Below are positions 16,526 through 23,155 of a DNA stretch of 37,880 nt, piece after piece. The stretch is from CAZQGE01 sp964592815 (lineage in GTDB: Bacteria > Bacillota > Clostridia > Christensenellales > CAG-917): NCBI GenBank assembly GCA_964592815.1, contig CAZQGE010000010.1:1-37880 (forward strand), in the 5' to 3' direction. The notes under the pieces are model-generated. The model was given only the letters and a program-made list of their open reading frames with translations. It had not been told where the DNA came from and ran no database searches. Positions within the stretch are counted from its first letter, which is position 1. Every line of letters begins with the position of its first letter. The position numbers and the translations under genes were made by a program.

Positions 16526-16585
16526 TTAAAAATATAACGATAAAATTATTTCGATAAAAAAATATTGATGAATGTAACATTTGGC

Positions 16586-16614
16586 TTGCAACTAAAAAAA
16601 AGTTATGTTAAAAT
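16586..16614 (+). promoter_or_regulatory. Promoter of the hydrogenase locus
   Basis: TTGCAA (16586-16591), a 17-base spacer, and TAAAAT (16609-16614). Upstream, CGATAAAA occurs twice (16538-16545 and 16552-16559) and GATGAAT once (16567-16573); both words recur before the second promoter at 20354. Confidence 0.65.
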
Positions 16615-16649
16615 CTTGTGGAAAACTAAGTTACGGATAGGAGGAGATT

Positions 16650-17150
16650 ATGTCAAAAATCAAGTTGACAACCGTGTCGTTTAAGGGAACAGCGGAACAA
16701 GAAACAAAACTTAGAACTGGTTTGCAAGAGTTGAAAGGTATAAATGGCAACGTAATGCCTGCTTTACAACTTGCACAAGAAATTTATGGCTATTTGCCGA
16801 TTGAAGTACAAAAGATTGTTTCAGAGGAATTGAATATTCCACTTGAAGATATATTTGGTGTTTCAACTTTCTACTCTCAATTTACACTTAATCCCAAAGG
16901 AGAAATTACATATTCGGTATGTTTGGGAACAGCGTGTTACGTTAAGGGTTCGGGCGAAGTTTTTGAAGAACTTTCAAAACAACTGGGTTTGAAAGACGGC
17001 GAAACCTCCAAAGACGGAAAATATTCGCTTTCTTCAACAAGATGTATAGGATGCTGTGGACTTGCGCCAGTTATGACGGTAAATGACGATGTTTACGGAA
17101 AACTTACAACCGCAGACATAGCTGGTATTGTTGAAAAATATCGCAAATAA
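16650..17150 (+). CDS. hydC: NuoE-like [2Fe-2S] subunit of [FeFe] hydrogenase
   Basis: 166 residues. The N-terminal helical part is followed by a thioredoxin-like ferredoxin domain with four cluster cysteines: C91, C96 (CLGTAC), C132 and C136 (CIGCC). This is the 24-kDa NuoE type found as HydC of Thermotoga or HndA of Desulfovibrio, which passes electrons between the flavin subunit and the hydrogenase subunit. RBS AGGAGG lies 6 bases before the ATG. It is first in the locus and separated from the next gene by a strong terminator hairpin, so it may be made in excess. Confidence 0.92.
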   Translation: MSKIKLTTVSFKGTAEQETKLRTGLQELKGINGNVMPALQLAQEIYGYLPIEVQKIVSEELNIPLEDIFGVSTFYSQFTLNPKGEITYSVCLGTACYVKGSGEVFEELSKQLGLKDGETSKDGKYSLSSTRCIGCCGLAPVMTVNDDVYGKLTTADIAGIVEKYRK

Positions 17151-17166
17151 TCTAATATAAAGTTAT

Positions 17167-17193
17167 TGAGGGCAATTTTGCCCTCATTTTTTT
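17167..17193 (+). terminator. Intra-operon terminator after hydC
   Basis: 8-bp stem TGAGGGCA/TGCCCTCA, loop ATTT, then seven Ts at 17187-17193. The T run ends directly in the RBS (TTTAGGAGC) of the next gene. It is well formed enough to end most transcripts, yet no separate promoter is evident for the downstream genes before 20354. Confidence 0.85.
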
Positions 17194-17204
17194 AGGAGCT
17201 TATT

Positions 17205-17543
17205 ATGAAAGTGAACGAAATATCCAAGCTAATTGGTGGAACGATTTTGTCAGCCGAACACAAGCAAGAGGTTGACATTGAATCTGCTTTTGCATCTGAT
17301 ATGATGAGCGACGTTTTGGCGTATGTCCAAAACCAAAGTTTGTTGATTACAGGACTTACAAACCCACAAATTGTTCGCACGGCTGAGCTTATGGATATGA
17401 CTGCAATTATCATTGTTCGAGGCAAAAAACTCGAACAATCTGTCATTGATTTAGCTAATGCCAAGGATATTTTGATTATTTCTACTCCTTGCAAAATGTT
17501 TGAGACTTCAGGTATTTTGTACCAAGCGGGCATAAGGTCATAA
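17205..17543 (+). CDS. DRTGG-domain protein 1
   Basis: 112 residues, the size of a lone DRTGG domain: MKVNEISKLIGGTILSA, then alternating strands and helices ending in a TPCKMFETSG motif. DRTGG domains associate with CBS domains and regulatory proteins; their ligand is not established. A second copy of similar size lies at 19259. Both flank a sensory-type hydrogenase homologue. RBS TAGGAG lies 7 bases before the ATG. Confidence 0.82.
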   Translation: MKVNEISKLIGGTILSAEHKQEVDIESAFASDMMSDVLAYVQNQSLLITGLTNPQIVRTAELMDMTAIIIVRGKKLEQSVIDLANAKDILIISTPCKMFETSGILYQAGIRS

Positions 17544-17547
17544 GCGT

Positions 17548-17976
17548 ATGGAAAATCAATGCGTCCAACAGGAATACATTGTAGCGGGCAACAACTTTGC
17601 ATCTGCTGGTTCGGCTTCTGAAAATGTAAAAAGCACTTTGCGTAAATTGGGCATTTCGTCCCAAGATATTAGGCGTGTGGCTATTGCTATGTATGAAGGT
17701 GAAATCAATATGGTCATTCACGCTGGTGGCGGAGTTGCAAAAGTAAACATTTTTTTGGATAAAATCGAAATCAAATTGATTGACCACGGCAAGGGAATTG
17801 AAGATATATCTCTTGCTATGAAACCTGGTTATTCGACTGCGCCCGAAAACATAAGGTCGTTAGGCTTTGGCGCAGGTATGGGACTGCCAAATATGAAAAA
17901 TTACGCCGATGAATTTGACATTCAAAGTGAGGTTGGCGTTGGCACTACTGTTACGATTGTAATTTATTTTCATTAA
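17548..17976 (+). CDS. HATPase / anti-sigma-factor-like ATP-binding protein
   Basis: 142 residues of the GHKL ATPase fold with the N-box in YEGEINMVIHA, the G1 box DHGKGI, and the G2 box FGAGMGLPNMK. It resembles RsbT/SpoIIAB-type serine kinases, which phosphorylate partner proteins or hold sigma factors. Only 4 bases separate it from DRTGG 1, and it lies immediately upstream of the sensory hydrogenase, so the kinase may respond to that protein. The target is unknown. Confidence 0.85.
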   Translation: MENQCVQQEYIVAGNNFASAGSASENVKSTLRKLGISSQDIRRVAIAMYEGEINMVIHAGGGVAKVNIFLDKIEIKLIDHGKGIEDISLAMKPGYSTAPENIRSLGFGAGMGLPNMKNYADEFDIQSEVGVGTTVTIVIYFH

Positions 17977-17987
17977 GGTGATAAGGA

Positions 17988-19262
17988 ATGGAAAAAAAGT
18001 TTAACTGCGTTTTAGATGAAAAATCTTTACATACTGTCACATTGGACAGGGATAAGTGTATTGGCTGTGTAAATTGTATGAAACGTTGTCCAACCGAGGC
18101 TATCCGAGTAAGAAACGGAAAAGCTAGCGTTAATTATGACAGATGTATCGGTTGTGGAGAATGCGTCAGACTTTGTCAGCAACACGCAAAACTTCCGTCT
18201 CACGACAGTTTTCAATCTCTTGACGACTTCAAATATAAGATAGCTTTGCCTGCTCCGTCGCTTTACGGGCAGTTTGCAAATCTTTCAGACATTGACACCG
18301 TTCTTAACGGGCTTTTAGCCATTGGCTTTAACGAAGTTTACGAGGTCGGTAGAGCTGCTGAATATTGTTCAGAAATTTCAAAAATTATTCTTGACACAAA
18401 AGAAATCAAAAAACCTGTGATTTCAAGTGCGTGTCCCGCTATTGTTGAACTTATTATGATGAGATTCCATAATCTCAAAGATAACTTGTTGAGTGTTCTA
18501 GCGCCTGTTGACGTTGCGGCAAAACTTGCAAGGGAAAACGCAATAAAACGCGGAATACCAAATGAGGACATAGGTATATATTTTATTTCACCTTGTCCAG
18601 CAAAAGTTTTTGCATTAAAAATGGGTATAAACGTTAAATATCCTTACGTTGACAGAATTTTGTCTGCATCTGACGTATATATGCGTCTTGTCCCAGCAAT
18701 GAAAGATTTGAAAGAGGTTAAGTCAATGACGCGCATTAGCGGCACGGGCTTAAACTGGGGATTGTCAAGGGGTGAAGCAAATGCAATTTATCACGATAAA
18801 ACTATTGCGGCTGATGGCATAGAAAACTGCATAAAAATTTTGGAAGCTATTGAAGACGGAACTTTGCAAGATATAGATTTTGTTGAACTTAACGCTTGCA
18901 CAAGCGGTTGCGTAGGTGGTGTTATGAACGTAGAAAACCCCTTTGTAGCGAGAGCAAGAATAAATATTTTGCGTAAAAAATTGCCTAATACGCTTAACAA
19001 AATTACAGATATTGGCAAAGGTATGGACTTCTTTCTTTGGGAAATTGACCCGCTGGTTAAAGACGTTTTCAAACTTGATATAAACCGAAAATTCGCTATG
19101 GAAAAACTTATTGAGATGGATAAAATTTTTGAAACTCTGCCACACGCTGATTGCGGTTTGTGTGGAGCTCCAAGTTGTAGGGCGTTTGCGGAAGATTTGG
19201 TAAATGAAATTATCCCACGAGATACCGCTTGCCCAAGATTGAATGAGGAAAAAGTAAAATGA
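17988..19262 (+). CDS. Sensory-type [FeFe] hydrogenase homologue (HydS-like)
   Basis: 424 residues. Two [4Fe-4S] ferredoxin motifs (C24-C34 and C53-C63) are followed by an H-cluster domain that keeps four ligand cysteines: C149 (SSACPA), C203 (SPCPAK), C304 and C308 (NACTSGC). The proton-transfer cysteine before the first ligand is Ala148, as in the low-activity sensory HydS of Thermotoga. The C-terminus carries CxxCx4Cx17C (C389, C392, C397, C415), a FeS domain. No PAS or phosphatase domain is attached. It probably senses H2 or redox state and signals to the neighbouring ATPases. It is cytosolic, and its stop overlaps the next ATG by 4 bases. Confidence 0.85.
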   Translation: MEKKFNCVLDEKSLHTVTLDRDKCIGCVNCMKRCPTEAIRVRNGKASVNYDRCIGCGECVRLCQQHAKLPSHDSFQSLDDFKYKIALPAPSLYGQFANLSDIDTVLNGLLAIGFNEVYEVGRAAEYCSEISKIILDTKEIKKPVISSACPAIVELIMMRFHNLKDNLLSVLAPVDVAAKLARENAIKRGIPNEDIGIYFISPCPAKVFALKMGINVKYPYVDRILSASDVYMRLVPAMKDLKEVKSMTRISGTGLNWGLSRGEANAIYHDKTIAADGIENCIKILEAIEDGTLQDIDFVELNACTSGCVGGVMNVENPFVARARINILRKKLPNTLNKITDIGKGMDFFLWEIDPLVKDVFKLDINRKFAMEKLIEMDKIFETLPHADCGLCGAPSCRAFAEDLVNEIIPRDTACPRLNEEKVK

Positions 19263-19597
19263 ACTGTCGTGAATTATGCAAAATTTTAGGCGGTAAAATA
19301 GTTAATATTGCCGATGAAAACAGACAAGTCATTGATGGATATGCTGGCGATTTTTTGAGTTACGTTATAGGAAAAGCTCCAACGGACTGCGTTTGGTTTA
19401 CGGTTATGAACAACGTAAACGTTTGCGCTGTTGCAACACTTGCAGAAGTTTCGGTTGTGGCGTTATGCGACGGCGTTATGCCTGATAAGGCTTTGGAAGA
19501 TAAGTTCAAACAACAAGACGTAAACGCAATTTGTGTACCTATGGACGTGTTTAACGCGATAAAAAAATTTGTTGAGAACTCTGGTGATGTTGTATAA
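19259..19597 (+). CDS. DRTGG-domain protein 2
   Basis: 112 residues, similar in length and layout to the DRTGG protein at 17205 (LCKILGGKIVNIADENRQVI, then VCVPMDVFNAIKKF near the end). The ATG overlaps the stop of the sensory hydrogenase (ATGA), so the two are translationally coupled. It is probably a paralogue of the first copy; the two may form a heteromer or bind different ligands. Confidence 0.78.
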   Translation: MNCRELCKILGGKIVNIADENRQVIDGYAGDFLSYVIGKAPTDCVWFTVMNNVNVCAVATLAEVSVVALCDGVMPDKALEDKFKQQDVNAICVPMDVFNAIKKFVENSGDVV

Positions 19598-20273
19598 ATA
19601 CGATTTACATATTCATTCTGCGTTGTCGCCTTGTGCTGACAACGATATGACACCCGTCAATATTGTTGGGACTGCCAAATTGTTGGGGTTGGACTACGTT
19701 GCAATAGCCGACCACAATGCCATTGGAAACGTCAAAGTTGCAATTTTGGCGGGAATAGAATATGGAATTAAGGTTGTACCTGCTTTTGAGCTTCAAACAA
19801 ATGAAGACGTGCATATTTTGTGCCTTTTCAAGAAGTTTGAAAGCCTAGAAAACTTTTACAATTCTATAAAGTTTTCAACAAGACAGAATAGAAAAGAGAT
19901 TTTTGGCGAACAACTTTTGCTTGACGAGGACGACAACGTAATAGGCGAGGAGCAAAATATGTTGTTGGACAGCGCACAAATCTCATCTGAGGACGTGCCA
20001 AAATTGGTTGATAAGTTTGACGGTGTTGCAATACCTGCGCATATCGACAGAGATATGAACGGAATGTTGCAAATGTTGGGCGCAATAACAGACGGATATG
20101 ACACGGTAGAAATTTCAAACAATGCTGACAATGAGTTTTTGGCAATGTGGAAAAATCAACGTATGGTGATAATCGACAGCGATGCTCACACCTTAAACGA
20201 TATTTCCACTAAGGGAGAAATTGAGTTGAAAGAATACAGCATTGATGCTTTAATTGAAAAATTAAAGTTATAA
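19587..20273 (+). CDS. PHP-domain metallo-phosphoesterase
   Basis: 228 residues from the ATG at 19587; a TTG at 19569 lacks support. PHP metal motifs: DLHIHSALSPC (HxH), IADHN, AFELQT, PAHIDRD and DSDAH. Family members hydrolyse phosphoesters such as nucleotides or histidinol phosphate. The small form here is often found next to [FeFe] hydrogenase genes; its substrate is unknown. It overlaps DRTGG 2 by 11 bases, which suggests coupled translation. Confidence 0.83.
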   Translation: MLYKYDLHIHSALSPCADNDMTPVNIVGTAKLLGLDYVAIADHNAIGNVKVAILAGIEYGIKVVPAFELQTNEDVHILCLFKKFESLENFYNSIKFSTRQNRKEIFGEQLLLDEDDNVIGEEQNMLLDSAQISSEDVPKLVDKFDGVAIPAHIDRDMNGMLQMLGAITDGYDTVEISNNADNEFLAMWKNQRMVIIDSDAHTLNDISTKGEIELKEYSIDALIEKLKL

Positions 20274-20315
20274 TGAGTATCTAAGCTATTATATCGGCAT
20301 AAAAATATCAATATG

Positions 20316-20331
20316 TATTTATCGATAAATA
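20316..20331. promoter_or_regulatory. Candidate operator upstream of the hydBA promoter
   Basis: Perfect 16-bp palindrome TATTTATCGATAAATA ending 22 bases before the -35 box. Its CGATAAA half is also found twice upstream of the hydC promoter. Confidence 0.4.
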
Positions 20332-20353
20332 TTTACCAAAATGATGAATTGTG

Positions 20354-20382
20354 TTGAAAATTTTTAAGACGTAGTGTATAAT
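20354..20382 (+). promoter_or_regulatory. Second promoter within the hydrogenase locus
   Basis: TTGAAA (20354-20359), a 17-base spacer, and consensus TATAAT (20377-20382). It would drive the second HATPase, the small ferredoxin, hydB and hydA separately from the regulatory block. Confidence 0.8.
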
Positions 20383-20427
20383 AAATGCTGTTTATAGCGT
20401 GCTATGCGTGTTTATATAGGGGAGAGA

Positions 20428-20973
20428 ATGAGAGAACTTGCATTGAACATTTTAGATATTACGGAAAACTCCGTAAAAGCTAAGGCAAGGCTTGTTATTA
20501 TTGATATAGTCGCCCAGTCCAATTTGCTTACCATCACGATTACAGATGACGGTTGCGGTATGGATAAAGATTTTCTGGCTAGGGTGACAGACCCCTTTAC
20601 AACTACAAGAACTACAAGAAAAGTCGGTATGGGCATACCTCTTTTCAAAATGGCTGCTGAAATAGCGGGAGGCGAGTTTTCTATTGCCTCAAAGCCTTTT
20701 GAAGGCACGGTTGTAAAAGCTAGCTTTCAAATTGACAACATTGACCGTGCGCCCCTTGGCAACTTGGCAGAAACAATGGTGACGTTGTTAAGTGACGAAT
20801 ATCCAACGGATTTTCTTTTGCGTGTTACGGTTGACGACAAAAAATTTGAATTTGACACCAAAGAACTTAAACGGGAACTGAACGGACTCTCTGTTTCAGA
20901 ACCTCAAATTTTGCTCTTTGTCAAAGATATGATCAATGAGAATTTAATGGAAATTGGAGGAGATAAATTATGA
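20428..20973 (+). CDS. HATPase-domain protein 2
   Basis: 181 residues from the ATG at 20428, preceded by AGGGGAG; the upstream ATG at 20404 lies too close to the predicted transcription start. N-box DITENSVKA, G1 box DDGCGM, and G2 GMGIPLFKM after an unusual TTTRTTRK stretch. It is a GHKL ATPase fold with histidine-kinase-like features but no phospho-acceptor histidine domain. Genes of this type accompany bifurcating hydrogenases in Clostridia; a kinase or redox-signalling role is assumed. It overlaps the next gene by 4 bases. Confidence 0.83.
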   Translation: MRELALNILDITENSVKAKARLVIIDIVAQSNLLTITITDDGCGMDKDFLARVTDPFTTTRTTRKVGMGIPLFKMAAEIAGGEFSIASKPFEGTVVKASFQIDNIDRAPLGNLAETMVTLLSDEYPTDFLLRVTVDDKKFEFDTKELKRELNGLSVSEPQILLFVKDMINENLMEIGGDKL

Positions 20974-21341
20974 AGAGTATTGCTGAAATTAAAGCTATCA
21001 GAGACAAGATGCAATCACAGATTATTTTGCGTGATAACAATGATGAAAATCAGGAAACTCGAATTGTTGTGGGAATGGCAACTTGTGGAATTTCCGCAGG
21101 CGCGCGTCCCGTTTTCAACACTTTAGTTGATGAGGTTGCCACAAGACAACTGAAAAATGTTAAAGTTACGCGCTCAGGTTGCTTGGGTATGTGTAAACTT
21201 GAACCTATTGTCGAGGTTTTTGTGCCAGGTCAAGAGAAGGTAACATATATTCACGTTGATGCTGAAAAGGCAAAAAATATCATTGCAAATCATATTGTCA
21301 ACGGAAATATTTGCAATGAGTATTTGATTACCAATGAGTAA
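20970..21341 (+). CDS. Small thioredoxin-like ferredoxin (HndB-like)
   Basis: 123 residues with a thioredoxin-like [2Fe-2S] domain. Cysteines are visible in MATCGISAGAR and GCLGMC, three in the cluster motifs rather than the four of HydC. This matches my recollection of HndB-type subunits, so it is probably a family trait. It likely belongs to the hydrogenase complex as an electron-transfer or structural subunit. GGAGG precedes the ATG, which overlaps the preceding stop (ATGA). Confidence 0.83.
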   Translation: MKSIAEIKAIRDKMQSQIILRDNNDENQETRIVVGMATCGISAGARPVFNTLVDEVATRQLKNVKVTRSGCLGMCKLEPIVEVFVPGQEKVTYIHVDAEKAKNIIANHIVNGNICNEYLITNE

Positions 21342-21359
21342 AATAGAGGAGAGATAGAT

Positions 21360-23144
21360 ATGTTTAGAAGTCACATTTTGATTTGCGGTGGCACAGGCTG
21401 TCACTCAAACAACAGCGGGGCAATTTTAACAGAATTTGAAAAACTTTTGAAAGAAAAGAGTTTGGATAAGGACGTTGCAGTTGTTGGCACGGGTTGTTTC
21501 GGTTTATGCGCCGTAGGTCCTGTTGTCATCATTTATCCAGAAGGCGCGTTTTACAGCGGTGTAAAAGTTGAAGATGTTGCTGAAATTGTGGAAGAACACA
21601 TTATAAAAGGAAGACTTGTAACTAGATTGCTCCACAAAGAAAAAGATGAAACCCACGCTGTTAAGGCGTTGTCGGACACCAATTTCTACAAAAAGCAAAC
21701 TCGTGTTGCTCTTAGAAATTGCGGCGTTATAAACCCAGAAGAAATTGATGAATATATTGCTTACGACGGATACCAAGCACTCATAAAAGTGCTTACCGAA
21801 ATGAAACCTCAAGACGTTGTTGACGTAATCAAAAACAGCGGTTTGAGAGGCAGAGGCGGTGGAGGTTTCCCAACAGGCTTAAAATGGCAATTTGCTAAAA
21901 ATTCAGTTAATGACATAAAATATGTTTGCTGCAACGCCGATGAAGGCGACCCAGGCGCATTTATGGACAGAAGCGTTTTGGAAGGTGACCCTCACGCAGT
22001 TTTGGAAGCTATGGCAATTGCAGGTTATGCAATTGGCTCAAACCAAGGCTTTATCTACGTTAGAGCTGAATATCCTATCGCAGTACGCAGATTGAAAATT
22101 GCTCTTCAACAAGCAAAAGAATACGGCTTGCTCGGAAAAAATATTTTGGACTCTGGATTTGATTTTGACATTGAAATTCGTCTTGGCGCAGGCGCATTTG
22201 TTTGCGGTGAAGAAACGGCTTTGATGACTTCTATTGAAGGTAAGCGTGGTGAACCACGTCCACGTCCTCCATTCCCAGCAGTAAAAGGATTGTTCGGAAA
22301 GCCAACAATTTTGAATAACGTAGAAACTTATGCAAACATAGCGCAAATCATTTTGAAAGGCGCAGAATGGTTTGCTTCAATGGGTACTGAAAAGTCTAAA
22401 GGCACAAAAGTTTTTGCTTTAGGCGGAAAAATTACTAATACAGGTCTTGTCGAAATTCCTATGGGTACAACGCTTAGAGAAGTCATTGAGGACATAGGCG
22501 GTGGAATTCCACACGGCAAAAAATTTAAGGCTGCACAAACTGGCGGACCTTCTGGCGGTTGCATTCCTGCTTCTCACTTTGACATTCCAATCGACTATGA
22601 CAATTTGATTGCAATTGGCTCTATGATGGGTTCAGGCGGTATGATTGTTATGGATGAAGACAACTGTATGGTTGACATTGCAAAATTCTTCCTTGAATTT
22701 ACAGTTGATGAAAGTTGCGGAAAATGTACTCCGTGCCGTATTGGTACAAGACGTTTGTTGGAATATCTTGACAAAATCACAAAAGGTCAAGCAACAATGA
22801 AAGACTTGGACGATATGGAAAAACTTTGCTACTACATAAAAGACAACGCTCTTTGCGGTTTAGGACAAACAGCTCCAAACCCTGTGCTTTCAACGTTGCG
22901 CTATTTCCGTGATGAATATGAAGCTCACATCAAAGAACATCGTTGTCCTGCTCACGTTTGCAAAGGACTTTTACGTTATCGCATTACTGATGACTGCAAA
23001 GGCTGTTCTGCTTGTTCCAGAAAATGCCCAGTTGGCGCAATTTCAGGAGAAATCAAACAGAAATTTACCATTGACACGGCAAAATGTATTAAGTGCGGTG
23101 TTTGTATGGATACTTGCAAATTCAATGCAATCGTCAAGGAATAA
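21360..23144 (+). CDS. hydB: NuoF-like flavin subunit of [FeFe] hydrogenase
   Basis: 594 residues. Residues 1-90: thioredoxin-like [2Fe-2S] domain (C9, C14, C46, C50). About 130-500: NuoF core with the NADH/FMN loop GLRGRGGGGFPTG (about 163-175) and the [4Fe-4S] motif ESCGKCTPCR (about 450). About 545-594: two ferredoxin [4Fe-4S] motifs (CKGCSAC..., CIKCGVC...). This is the flavin subunit of HydABC/Hnd hydrogenases, where NAD(P)H and ferredoxin electrons meet. RBS GAGGAGAG. hydA follows after 11 bases. Confidence 0.95.
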   Translation: MFRSHILICGGTGCHSNNSGAILTEFEKLLKEKSLDKDVAVVGTGCFGLCAVGPVVIIYPEGAFYSGVKVEDVAEIVEEHIIKGRLVTRLLHKEKDETHAVKALSDTNFYKKQTRVALRNCGVINPEEIDEYIAYDGYQALIKVLTEMKPQDVVDVIKNSGLRGRGGGGFPTGLKWQFAKNSVNDIKYVCCNADEGDPGAFMDRSVLEGDPHAVLEAMAIAGYAIGSNQGFIYVRAEYPIAVRRLKIALQQAKEYGLLGKNILDSGFDFDIEIRLGAGAFVCGEETALMTSIEGKRGEPRPRPPFPAVKGLFGKPTILNNVETYANIAQIILKGAEWFASMGTEKSKGTKVFALGGKITNTGLVEIPMGTTLREVIEDIGGGIPHGKKFKAAQTGGPSGGCIPASHFDIPIDYDNLIAIGSMMGSGGMIVMDEDNCMVDIAKFFLEFTVDESCGKCTPCRIGTRRLLEYLDKITKGQATMKDLDDMEKLCYYIKDNALCGLGQTAPNPVLSTLRYFRDEYEAHIKEHRCPAHVCKGLLRYRITDDCKGCSACSRKCPVGAISGEIKQKFTIDTAKCIKCGVCMDTCKFNAIVKE

Positions 23145-23155
23145 GAGGTGGTATT

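Noticed and set aside
20404..20430. Upstream ATG at 20404 for the second HATPase
   Set aside because: It lies about 15 bases from the predicted transcription start with no RBS, while the ATG at 20428 follows AGGGGAG.
21008..21200. Missing fourth cluster cysteine in the small ferredoxin as a defect
   Set aside because: The three-cysteine pattern is what I recall for HndB-type subunits, so it is probably normal for the family.
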